From Corynespora cassiicola (taxonomy: Eukaryota > Ascomycota > Dothideomycetes > Pleosporales > Corynesporascaceae), in the NCBI GenBank assembly GCA_022059125.1, contig JAEUWY010000005.1:3720001-3784000 (forward strand): DNA of 64,000 bases, written 5' to 3'. Position 1 is the first letter of the stretch. Every line of letters begins with the position of its first letter. The position numbers were made by a program, and so were the translations under genes. This document shows, in pieces, positions 1 to 10,979 of the stretch. Under the pieces are notes generated by a model. That model had not been told where the DNA came from, did not search any database, and saw only the letters and a list, made by a program, of their open reading frames with translations.

Positions 1-2
1 TT

Positions 3-1182
3 CAGAACAACGGATCCTACTTCCAGAATTCTCTTTCCAATGACAATTTTACATTCGTGACACAGTTCGACAGTGAGTACTTCGGGTTGCATTTCGGATT
101 ATCCTCTCTGACCCTCATATCGCAGATTGCAGTGATGATGTTGCCTACAACATCCTCGTTGACCCCAACGGTGATCAGACACTTTGTTCTGACACTAGGC
201 TGGAGCCTGATGACACCAACCAGCTTTCCACATGCCCTATTCAAAAGAGTCAGCTAAGTTCTGGTGATTGGTCAATCGTCATCATCAGTAACAATGGCGA
301 CGAAACGAACCCAGTAGCGTTCGAACGTGACTTCAGGCTGTCTGTGGGCCCCCAATCCACAATCACGTATACTCCAACAGCCACAGCCACTTTGGTTTCC
401 ACGCCCGTGGTTACAGCAACAAGTACCAGCACGGATACCTCAACTACTGTCCTTGAACCGAGTACTGTTACCAGCCCGTCGACTACTGTGACAAGGACGA
501 AGACTGTAACGCCTGCAAGGGTGACGACTACCACCACCAAGGCGCTTCTGACCTTGAAGTTCACGGCATATACCATCAATATTTCGCAAGTGACCAAGAC
601 GAAGACAGCCACTTGCAAGACTCCATTCCGACAGAACCGAGCTGATCCGACCGCCACAATCATGCCGACGGTTGGGCCCGCAGCCACCATCATTGGAGCC
701 AAGTTCCGCCGCCAGGTCGAGGATCAGAAGAAACGATTCGTCGAAGCCCGAGCTGCACGCCTGACAGCTCGCGCTCCTGATCCACAGCCACTCATCGTTA
801 CCGACGCCAACACCAGCGACTGGCCGACCATTACCACAACCAGCACTGCTCCTGCTACCACTGCGACCGTCACAGAGACCACGCTTACGACAACGACTAG
901 CACGCCACCTCCAATCACCGTCCTCCAGGGCAAGACCACTGCTCCTGTTGTCACCGTCACTGCTCCTACGCCTACGCGTACCATTACCAGATTCAACATT
1001 GCCACTAGTGTCACTACCAAGACACTAAACTACGTGTACGTATTCCCCCTCCTTTCCGTCCCTATCGTTTCGGAGAAAAAGACAAAGTCCTGACCACGAC
1101 GCGCAGTTACACTATTACCACCACAACTACGCCTGCCCCTCTCATCACGTCTTGCAGGAAAGCTGGAGGTATCATCTATTAG
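3..1182 (+). CDS. Ser/Thr-rich secreted or cell-surface protein, C-terminal part (5' end outside window)
   Basis: Partial gene entering from the left edge; exons 3-72, 126-1035 and 1107-1182. Intron 1 (73-125) has a GTGAGT donor and CGCAG acceptor and joins two coherent frames; intron 2 (1036-1106) uses GTACGT and GCGCAG. The N-terminal visible part has an N-glycosylation-rich segment with cysteines (NCSDD, LCSDTR, STCPIQ). It is followed by a long low-complexity Thr/Ser/Val stretch (TVTxT-like) and a KFRRQVEDQKKR basic segment that could be a processing site. Such composition is typical of O-mannosylated extracellular or wall proteins of fungi. No catalytic domain is recognisable and the signal peptide would lie outside the window. 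The last exon after intron 2 is short, so the stop at 1180-1182 is the least certain part. Function unknown. Confidence 0.6.
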
Positions 1183-2985
1183 TGCAATCGGTTAGGCATT
1201 CTCTTGAAATTCGCTCTCGATTGGCCTATGTAATGCCATGGCGTTGGGGAAGTTGTATTATTCCAATGGGACATTCTGCCGAGTGTGTGCCTAGATGCAG
1301 GATGGGAAGAGAGAGGGCGTCCCAAACCGTCGGTATCTTGTTACCGATTAATGATAATTTCCACAAACAAGCTGTTCAAACCTGCTCTGAATTTGACCAT
1401 GGGCGTTGGTGAAGAGACCGGGGGTTGGGAGCAGAAGTGCTGCATATCATCTACTCGAGGCTTGACAGCGAGTTTTAGCCCACGACCCTATTGATGCTGA
1501 TTCTAACCAAGGCCATGGAATTCAATGTGTTGGATCCCACGGGATAACGGGCTGGGATTGCTTTCGGCACCTCTATTCTGAGTTTTACACCGCTCCTTCT
1601 CGTCATCAAATGCGGAACATCGGCAAGCTTGTGCCCTAGAGGCACTTCACTGACAACCAGATTCCTGTGAAGTCGCTGAATCACAGTGGGCGCCACCGGC
1701 CAGGGACCGGTCTAGTCTGCGGGTAGATACCGCGGTTCAAGTCCCGGGCTTGACAAGGACGGCCCGCTATTGGACCAGGAGCCAGGGACCAAAGGGCCCG
1801 CAACCAAGCACGGCCGGACGAGCTGGCAGAGCCAACGGCCGGCACTGCCAGTCCAGATCTTCCGATGACCATCATCTCGTCCGTTGTGAAAACAAAAGTT
1901 GAAGCGACTCAGGTGTGGACACGTCCACAAGAATCATTGGAATAGAAAGGCCATGCCTCGTATTCGCTACGTCATGTAAACACACCAAGTGGTGTTTTCT
2001 GGGGCCTAGAAGTACTTGCGATACCGCTACGAGGCCCTTGCATCGGAAGAAAAAAGCGACGGGAAGAAAATGAATCCAGGCAAGGGTCAGAGGCTCTGCG
2101 AGTAAGATTTCGGATGTTACTTCTATCGGCCTTTTCCTCTTGGCAAGACAGGGAATAAAAGGTACGAAGCCACGTCTGAGCTGGGATAAATAAAAACAAA
2201 GTATAGCACATAAAAATAGGGTATCGTTGCTTTTCTCATGCCTCCCCCCCTTTCACCTGGGTGATGAAGATACAGTTTGTGTTGTGCCCGGAAGGGCGTA
2301 TCCACATCCACAGTCAAAGCCATCAGCTTCTCTACCCGGCTGATCGGTTGGAAGTGAAAAAACCATGGCGTACAGAAGATTACAAAGTGCGTTTCAGTAA
2401 CCAACCCCTGAGAATATCTGAAAGCGAGCCTGCCATTCTTCTCAGCCATTATATCAACGGACCGGAGACTTGATTATAGCCGCGGCAGCTACTCGCTTGG
2501 CTCGTTTTCAATGTTCCGAAACCAAAGACAAATCTGCCAAGATGCTCTATCATTAAGATGGCCCACTTGAAAATCCGACTGCAGAGTGGGTGAAAGGGGG
2601 AATCTTAAACGCATACACACGCCCACGCCCATGTCCTGTAAAGTGAATCCGCAAGGAAAGAAAACCCAGGGGGAATGACCTTTCAACCATAGTGAGTACC
2701 AGGACACCCAATCATGCACCGCCAAGAATCCCTTTGTGCTATTCGCCCACCCATCCAATCCTACCCGATACCTCAATCATCAAAATGAAGCTCCTTGAAC
2801 GCCAAGCCATATGCCCATCGAGAACATGCCCGGCAAAAATCGGAGGCAGAAAGAAGGAAAACCAGAAGCAAAACTAGAGTGTTGATACTGGACGGAAATT
2901 ATTTTGTCCAGGAGGAAGTGCAGGGACATGCCCTACGTAGTACGTTGTCGCTAGCCAGGTACAGGCTGGATATGCGTAGGCGGCA
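1183..2985. other. Intergenic, convergent 3' regions
   Basis: 1.8 kb between the converging ends of the Ser/Thr-rich gene and Stu2. Only short open frames without codon bias are present. A GC-richer patch around 1690-1850 contains a sequence resembling a tRNA T-arm but does not fold as a tRNA. I see no supported gene here. Confidence 0.5.
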
Positions 2986-5797
2986 TTACTGTGGCGGTCT
3001 TCCAATACCTTGCCGAGCCTGCATGAATGTTAGGAACATAATGATGATGGAGCGGCGGCGTTTAAGACTCTCGGCGTAAACCCTATGTCTGCCTCGGCAG
3101 AGTTGAACAGCGACAGCTGGGAGACAAGGTGATACTCACTTTCATCATTTCGATTCTCTGCTTCAGATTTTGCGTCACTTCGGCGGCACGCTTCCAACTT
3201 TCTGCACCAGCAGCCGACTGCGATGTTCCGAACTGTGACCTTCCAAGACGGCTTTCACTGTTCTCAGTTGGACTGATCTGGCCACCGCCCCTGGAGGATA
3301 GCGAGGATTTTGTCGACCCTGCATCAGCTCGGAGAGGGCTCAGCTTTCCGCTCAGGTTACTTCCAGGGCGGGAAAGAGAATCGAAATTCTCCTTACCTTC
3401 TCCCCCTGGGCTCGTTGGTCCACTGCCAAGACGGTCGCGCCTACCATACAAGCCGTGACTGCCGTACCCAGAATCCGTAAACCGCCCATTTCCAGAGGCA
3501 TCGGCATAAATTTGATCAGAGAGGTCCGTAGGTGGCGGAGAGGTAGCACGAACTTGGCGGCTCAATTCACGTTTAAGACGGTCGACTTCACGACGTTGAT
3601 TCTGCACAGTCTGTTCAGCAGCCTCATAATCGGAACGTGCGCGGACGAGTTGTGTCTCCTTCGCCTTGATGGAAAGCACATCACGCGTATGATCTTCGAT
3701 GAGCTGAGCGTTCTGGTTCTGGAGTTCGTGGATTTGGGAGGTGAGTTTTGTTCGCTCTGCACGAACTTCCTCATTCTGCCGCCTTAATCTCTCCACTTCT
3801 GCTCGGAGCTCTTCTAGCTCAGCGCGTTCGACCAAACTCAGGCCGGTGGGGGCTTGTGTAGCAGCGGCAGGTGCCGCAGGCTCGGGTACGGGCTTTCCCA
3901 GGGGTCGGCCAGCGAGTCCTCGCCCAGGACCTAATTTGGGCTGCGGAGGCGGAGCTGGCTCTTCGGGAGGCGGTGGAGATACCACGGGACGCCGGGGTGA
4001 GGCAGCGGCAGATGGGGCGGCGAGACCACCTCCAGGTTTCTTCAATCCTCCGAGGCGGGACGGAGCGGCAAGACCAGACTTGGGGCCGGCTAGCTTCGAT
4101 GCGCCAGGGCGAGAGGTTGGCTTGGGGGCCAAAGGTGCGGCGGCGTCCTCGGTAGATGGGGGTGCTGCAGCTGCAGGCGCCGCTTTCTTAAGTCCTCCAG
4201 GCGCCGGACGCTTGCCGGGCATTGGCTTCTTGCCAGCTGGAGCCGCTGCAGGCTTTGGAGGTGCGGCAGCTTTGGGCTTGTACTTTGCCTTTACCTCAGC
4301 GGCCTCGTAGTATTCCTTGATCTTATTCTTTCTGATATCATCGAGACCGTCAAGGTGAGCGTTCATGATGCGATCGCCCATGATCTTCCAAAGAGTACCC
4401 AGAACTTCAGCGCCCGCCGACCGCTGCACCTCTTGAGATTCAGTTAAAAGCTTGGTGGCAGCCTCAGATATGGTTTTGACTTCGGCAGGTGATGGAGCCT
4501 CTCGTGTGTTCTTCAGACAGCGTGTGAGGAAGCGAGTCGACTCGAGTTTGACCTGAGGGTTCTTGTGCTTCAAAAACTCAAGAATCTCCTCAAGGCATTC
4601 CTGGAAGCTAGTGGATGCAAAGACGGCATCCAAGGCAGCGCCGATGGCCTCGGTCACGGACTGCTTCTTCTCTTTTAGGCGCTCCATCATTGGGTTCATG
4701 ATGGTAGATCTGTACTTTGCGAAGCTCTTCTTGAGGCCCTTGGCGAGAAGCTCAACACAGGTTGCTGCGGTTGAGACAACGGCAATGTTGGCATCCTTCA
4801 TGCTCTTGGCAAAACCCCGAACTAACTCATCAAAGGGACCCTCTGCAATGCGGGGGTGGTTCAACGCCTTGTGTACGTCATCGAGGGCTTCTTTTCGGTC
4901 TTTCCACTTGGAAGATGCGAGTCTCTCGCTGTAGTCCTTTGGGATAGCGGCCAAGACGTCTACTGCCTCATACTCTGGTTCGAGATCAATAGCAGCCTCC
5001 TCCTCTTCCTCGTCGGCATAGTCGTCGCCTCCGCCTGGGGCGGCGGCGGCAGCCTCCTTGGCAGCCTGCTGGGAGCGCAGCAGCCTCTCTTGCTTTGGGG
5101 GAGGCTCGTCCTTGACCTTTTCGAACAGCTTGTCAAGGTCCTGCTGCTGGACGGGCTTGAGGTCACCCCAGAAGAGGGGCTTCATAGCATCCTTGAGCCA
5201 TCGGTATAGCTCGACTGTTAGCTCCTGGGCCTTGGCGCGAACGTTCTTGTCGGCGTGGCCGTAGACCTTGGGCAGGGCCTTGAGGACAGGTTTCGGTTCG
5301 ACCGTCTTGCAGCCGAAAGCGTGATAGATTTGCGTCAGAGCGTCGAGGGTGGCGGCAATGACCTTGGGCTGCTTGTGCGAGAGGATGGGGAGCAGCTCCT
5401 CAATGACGGGGTCGGGCTTGTCGGTCTCAATGTACAGCATCAGGGCCTCGAGGGCCTTCTGCTTAGCGGCGGGCCTGGTGGAGGGCAGGCCCTTCTCAGC
5501 AATAGTGGTGACGGCAACGGAGCGGGTGCGGGTGCAGCCCTGGGTGCCGGCGATGTCAAGAAAGGCACACAGAGCGCCCAGGCCTTCCTGCTGGGCGGCG
5601 ACATTGGAGTCGCCCACAACGCCCTTCCAGATGCCGGCATCGCTGACGAACTGGCGCACGACGGGATCCGACTCGCTGGCGGCGAGACTGAACTCCTTGG
5701 CCGCGGCCTCGTAGGCCTCCTTGCGGACCTTCCAGTTTTTGTGGGCGAAGCGGTCGGGCAGCGGCAGGGCGCTGAAGTCCTCTTCGCCGTCGGCCAT
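2986..5797 (-). CDS. STU2: XMAP215/Dis1/Stu2-family microtubule polymerase
   Basis: Two exons, 5797-3140 and 3018-2986, giving 896 aa. The start is the ATG for MADGEEDF; the frame is open further upstream, but that part is low-complexity promoter sequence. Two TOG (HEAT-like tubulin-binding) domains cover roughly residues 1-235 and 285-525, separated by an acidic linker (YADEEEEEAA). A basic Pro/Ala/Lys-rich microtubule-binding linker follows, then a coiled coil (ERAELEELRAEVERLRRQNE) that in this family mediates dimerisation, then a Ser/Gly-rich tail. Two TOGs plus a coiled coil is the fungal Stu2/Alp14/AlpA architecture. The tiny second exon adds ARQGIGRPPQ; without the 121 bp intron (GTGAGT...CTAAC...GCAG) the frame would run into unrelated residues. 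The family speeds plus-end tubulin addition at spindle and cytoplasmic microtubules. It is divergent with the LIS1 gene across 470 bp. Confidence 0.92.
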
Positions 5798-6267
5798 GGC
5801 GGGGATGGCGGGGACGGCGGGGCAGAGGGAACAGGAGGAGAGGAGAGGGTGGTGGTGGTGATGGTGGCTGCTGTGGTGGGTGGACGGAGGGGGATGGGAG
5901 GGAACGGGTGTGGTGGGTGCGGTCGCGGAGCGAGGTGCGCAAGAGTTGTGTCGCCAGGGCCGTGTGTGTTGGGCAGCGCGCCTGCCGGTCGCCCAGCAAC
6001 GGCCCGCCGGCTGCCCCTCCCTGCGCTGGCCTGCGCTGGCCTGCCCCGGGGCGGCAGCGACAGCCCCGGAGCAGCTGCCACGGCCAGACACGCGCGCCCG
6101 ACGCCCGCCACTCACCGCAAAATCCCCACGTCCGCCAAGGAGGGCCACACGCCGACACTGCGACTTCAACCGCGACCTCTCCGTCTCCCGTCCATGGTCG
6201 CCGCCCGCGGCCGTCGCCCTCGCTCCCGCCCCCGCTCCCGCCCCCCTCGAATCCCTCCGCTGCCGCC
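5798..6267. promoter_or_regulatory. Shared divergent promoter of STU2 and PAC1/LIS1 genes
   Basis: A 470 bp GC-rich spacer lies between the two start codons (5797 minus, 6268 plus). It is rich in CCGCC/CTCC tracts with short simple repeats such as the GGTGGTGGTGATGGTGG run near 5850. No TATA box was seen. The arrangement suggests a bidirectional promoter; co-regulation is an inference. Confidence 0.5.
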
Positions 6268-7771
6268 ATGAGCGCCATCCTGACCGACCGGCAGGCAGAA
6301 GAGCTGTGAGTGCCGCCCCGTGCCTGGTCGTGCCATGCCATGCCATGCTAACTCCCCTCGACAGCCACAAGGCCATTTTGGCCTATCTAGGCATCATAAA
6401 CGCCCCCAAGACCGCCGCCGCTTTTCGGGAAGAGATTGACGTCTCTGCGAGCTTCGACGATGCCACACGCAAGAAGTACGAGGGCCTGCTGGAGAAGAAG
6501 TGGACCAGCGTTGTCCGCCTGCAGAAAAAGGTACGGCCCCCCACCGCCTTGAATCCCCCATGGCCACGCCGCTCATGCCCAACCAGGTATTAGAGCTGGA
6601 GCAGCGCAATCAGACCCTCCAGAATGAACTCGACTCGACTACCCCCACCTCCCTTCTCCGCCGCAACCAAGACCCCACCAGTTGGCTCCCTCGTGCCCCC
6701 GCTCGCCATACCCTGCAGTCGCACCGCATGCCCGTCACCTGCGTTGCCTTTCACCCAATCTTCTCCTCGCTCGCCTCGGGCTCCGAGGACACCACTATTA
6801 AGATCTGGGACTGGGAGCTGGGCGAGTTGGAGCGCACCATCAAGGGCCACACCAAGGGCGTGCTGGACGTCGACTTTGGCGGCCCCCGGGGAGGCACTCT
6901 CCTCGCCTCGTGCTCAAGCGACCTGACCATCAAGTTGTGGGACCCATCCGACGAATACAAGAACATTCGCACACTGCCCGGCCATGATCACTCTGTTTCC
7001 GCCGTTCGCTTCGTCCCCAGCGGCGCCGCGGGCTCGCCGTCGTCCGGAAATCTCCTCGTGTCGGCCTCGCGGGACAAGACGCTTCGAGTGTGGGACGTGA
7101 CCACGGGCTACTGCGTGAAGACGATTCGAGGCCATGCCGACTGGATACGCGACGTTGCCCCCAGTATTGATGGCCGATGGCTCGTGTCCGCTGGCAATGA
7201 CCAGACTGCAAGATTGTGGGATGCCAGCTCTGGTGAAGCAAAATGCGCATTTCTCGGCCACGAGCACGTGGTGGAATGCGTAGCAATAGCACCTCCGGTA
7301 GCATATGCCAGCCTTGCATCCCTAGCCGGCCTGAAGAAGGCCCCGCCACTCAGCAGCTCCGCCGAGTTTATTGCCACCGGCTCCCGAGACAAAACCATCA
7401 AGATATGGGATGGCCGAGGTACTCTCATAAAGACCCTTGTTGGACATGACAACTGGGTCAGAGGCCTTGTCTTTCACCCAGGAGGTAAATATCTCCTTTC
7501 CGCGAGCGACGACAAGACGATGCGGTGCTGGGATCTCGCGCAAGAAGGCAAATGTGTGAAGACGGTCAACGAAGCCCACAGTCACTTTGTCAATTGCATA
7601 CGTTGGGCCCCCAACGTTGTCAAGGATGCTCCTGTAAATGGGGATGCAAGCAATGGCTCGGCTGCAAACGGCACTAACAAGAAGAAAGAAGAAGAGGCGG
7701 CAAAAGCTGGTATACGATGTGTCATCGCAACCGGAAGCGTTGACCTCAACGTGCGCATATTCGCTTCATAG
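6268..7771 (+). CDS. PAC1: Nuclear distribution protein PAC1/NudF (LIS1)
   Basis: Three exons, 6268-6305, 6365-6530 and 6587-7771, giving 462 aa. Both introns have clear signals (59 and 56 bp; the first has a GCTAAC branch site). Residues about 8-40 form a LisH dimerisation motif ([14 protein letters not shown]). A short coiled coil ([15 protein letters not shown]) follows, then a seven-bladed WD40 propeller with recurring IKIWD, LRVWD and ARLWD strand ends up to IFAS at the C-terminus. LIS1/NudF binds the dynein motor ring and is needed for dynein loading at microtubule plus ends and for nuclear migration in hyphae. The length and an inserted loop in a late blade ([18 protein letters not shown]) are normal for Pezizomycotina orthologues. 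It shares its promoter region with STU2. Confidence 0.95.
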
Positions 7772-10058
7772 AAGACCTACCCCTTGAGCTGCTAACCACC
7801 GTGGTTTGGGCATGAGCCCACGAAGAAACAGGTTGGACGGGCCACACTTCTGCTTTGTCCGTTTTCTTTTTCGCTTTCGTTCTTCATGAGGTCATGTCAG
7901 CATACCCCCTCTCATAAATTCACGGATGGCTATAATGCAGCTTTTTTCCAAGGCGTTTTGAGGCTGCTATTGCGACCCTAGGCTACGAGGTGGAGGGAAC
8001 TCGTTGGAGAATCCCATAGACTACTTGCAAGAGATGTATTGCACCATCAATCAGATATAATGAAATTAGTCTTGACTATGCAACAAAATGCTCGAATTCC
8101 TAATAACAGATTTACTCATTCTCGTTCTTATGCTCTGATCCTTCCCAGAAAACGTTCAATTCCAAGGTTCGTGCAGCAGCCCTTGGGGTCGATTTTTTTT
8201 GTTTACACGTGACCGCATCTGAGCACGGACCGCGCACTGACTTCGCTGACTAAGGACGTTCGCGCTAAGACTTCACCTTAAAATTTAGCTGAAGCTCCCT
8301 TCAACTTCAGACTCTCCTTCATGAGCCTACAAAACTTGCCCGCCCTCGGGCAGTCGCGTCTAATTTGTCGCAATATTTCAGACATTCACTAACAAGCGCT
8401 TCTAATGTGTATCTGCAGTCGTCTTGTGCAGGGCAGCTAAAATCGAGAGATGGTGGCTGCCCCATCAGATCTAGCAGCTCCAGGTCAGTTTTCAAATTCT
8501 CCTCCACCACCTCTACATGATGATACACAAAGCCATTTTCAAACTAGAGTCTTTGACCTCTATCGAGGAATGAAACTCCAGCTTGCACGTCAGTCTGAAA
8601 CGCTTTGCATGACCTCCATATCTAGCGCCAATACCAACAGCATCATGCTAACGCGTCTTGATAGGTTCAGCAGGCTCGATTTATACCACGTCGCCCCGTG
8701 TTTATTGAATTAATTGCATGCTGGTGCTTCGCAATGCGCGGTAATGGTAAGCCCTCCCATTCTCTTTCACCTCGTCCAATGATGAACACTTTGTGCTTCG
8801 GCACGCTGGAAATTACCGACTGAGACTTGTCGATGTCGATAAAAAATGGCTGTTTCTGATTTGTATGCAATTCATACCACCCTTGTCGCAGGTCCTCAGA
8901 GAAATCATTGCTAATGCAAATGTCTGCAGAAACTTTTAGAATCCTTGGTACGCTCCATCCGCTTCACTCCACTCCACCCCAACAATTTCTATGATGAATG
9001 GCACTGGGCTCCGAAAATTCTTGAAGGATATGCCCTATTGCGGCAGGCCTAGAAAACCTCGCCCACTGATTACCGTCGTCTATCGCTCGTGTTCATACCC
9101 TATCATGGTGCGAAGCTGACTGTTACTCAGCAGCTCAGCGTGTGGAACCTGCAGAACTCTTCCGGTATGACTGAATTTTCTCACTTCTAATTTCCATGAT
9201 GAAACCTTTTAGATGACGAGTCTTATTCGGGTTTCCCGATGAAGAGAACTCTATTTTAATTCCATTCATGCATACCTGATCCCTTCCTGATGTACCTGAA
9301 CATCAATTGATTGCATTTCAAATCTCTTGCTTACCCTGTTTGCCGCAGACTCTCTTGCTCGAAACTACCTACGGTACGCGCGTCCTTCTTATTAGCTCCT
9401 CACTTCATGATGAATCGACAATTATCAAAGACAAGCATATGTCCAAGCTTCGGCGGAGACGATACCTGTCCTTTCTGATCTGCGCCTTGCCTATCAGTCC
9501 ACTCTGGCGTGTCCACATAGCAGTGACTGACCTTGAGACCAGGGTTTTCGTACTAGATGGAGTACATCTTGCACCTTGTAAGTCGCTTCTCTTTCACATG
9601 ATTTTTCTTTACGGGATGAGCATTCAATTTTATCACGACGGTCTACTGAGCTACGGCTATGGTGATAATTGCCGGTGACACGGCAAGAATCTGAAAAATG
9701 TTCTACTTTGCATCGTTCGAGATGTATTGGCGAAAGACGTCCACTGACTGTCTTACAGATAATTGGTCCAACAATCTCTTTGCAAGACCAACCTCTTGAT
9801 GACTATTATTGTGACATGCATGGATAGATTGGTTGTATAGTGTGATTGTTTTGTAGTCATTAATGAGACACCTGCATAATCTTTGCTCGAGCTCAAGTAT
9901 ATGTGAAATCTTGTGAAGGGCCATGTGAGAAGAGTGTGTTTAATCGAAAATTGAATGAATCGCTACGAGACAGACGTCCCGTTTGATATAGTGCATCATC
10001 ACAGCTACTGTGTAACAGCCCTCGAAGACAACCACTACTGCTCGTTCGAGCTTCCAAA
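7772..10058. other. Gene-poor degenerate region
   Basis: 2.3 kb between PAC1 and the truncated MFS gene. Several short minus-strand open stretches (8319-8528, 8667-8963, 9703-9924) have protein-like composition, but I could not join them or assign a family. They may be remains of genes from the same decayed locus as the PKS fragment. Confidence 0.35.
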
Positions 10059-10979
10059 CTATAGTACTAGCTTTCTTCTTTCAAGCCCAAGTGCTGTTAC
10101 TAGCCCTACCACAACTCCAGCTACTAAAAGGCAAAATACTTTTGCTACACTCTTTGCAACTACTTCTAATACTTCATCGCGTACACTTTCAAGGAGTGTA
10201 GAGAAGTATGCACTACCAGCACCTTCTATGGAGCTGTATACAGCATTCTTTGTGCTTCCAGGCATTAGCAGCGATATTTCTGGGACAGCAATATTAACAA
10301 AAAGTGTAGTCGCGGTTCCAAGGGAAACGGCAAGGCCAAACATCTGCGCAGTAGTGAGAAGCGTGTTGACTGATCGGACATCCTTCGGGCCAGCTTTGAC
10401 CTGTCCAGCAGTGAATGGTAATTGTACAATCAAGCCGCCACCAACGAGGTTGATGATAGCAAATCCGCAGATGACTCCTCTAGAGGAAGTAGCTGACACT
10501 GTGGTCAGCAACGCCGCTCCAACGATGATGAGGGCATTGGCAGCCTATCGCTTTGTCAATCCATGCTCCCGTCTTGTTCTGCTCACAGGCACATATGTGG
10601 AATTCGCACTTACCACAAACCACACCATGTACAAGGTAAAACTCGGGAACAAGGCGCCGCCGCCGCCTGCCGCCATGATTCCTGCTGGGATCACCGCGAG
10701 GACGTAGAGCCCGGAGCGAAGCGTTGAGTCATCGTACACGAACTGGAAGAGCAAGGGCAACGTGTATATCGTGACGACGAAATCCGAGATTGCAATTGAG
10801 GTCTGGAGGAACAGTATTACAAACTCTTTTCTCTTGAACAATTGTATAGGGAAGATTGGGTTGCTTGTGAAGACTCTTAGCCACTGTTGGCTTATGAATG
10901 CGATCACAATGAATTGTGACGTAAAGCCCGAGCATACAGGAGCTAGGCATGTGCTAGCACCAAAGATTTGAGGAAGTAG
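10059..10979 (-). pseudogene. MFS drug-efflux-type transporter, C-terminal half only
   Basis: Reads leftwards from about 10979 to 10614 and, after a 69 bp intron (10545-10613, GTAAGT...TAG), from 10544 to the stop at 10059. Several hydrophobic helices are visible (for example FVILFLQTSIAISDFVV, LYVLAVIPAGIMAAGGGGAL and GVICGFAIINLVGGGLIVQL). The order and spacing match the C-terminal half of 14-TM DHA2-type fungal efflux pumps (TRI12/multidrug family). The frame is open upstream only to a TAG at 10980-10982, with no start codon and no N-terminal half. At that point the sequence becomes the PKS fragment of the opposite strand. The remaining frame has no internal stop, so the truncation may be fairly recent. 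Its partner was probably the adjacent PKS. Confidence 0.7.

Noticed and set aside
1720..1765. GGTTCAAGTCCCGGG, resembling a tRNA T-arm
   Set aside because: The 5 bp T-stem does not pair, and no D-arm, anticodon arm or acceptor stem fits around it.
5255..6271. Long plus-strand open frame opposite the N-terminus of STU2 and its promoter
   Set aside because: It is the GC-rich antisense shadow of the TOG1 coding sequence; no protein family fits and the minus-strand gene explains it.
5798..6376. N-terminal extension of STU2 upstream of MADGEEDF
   Set aside because: The frame stays open by composition only (Arg/Pro/His runs). The conserved TOG domain starts right after the chosen ATG, and the region overlaps the PAC1 5' end.
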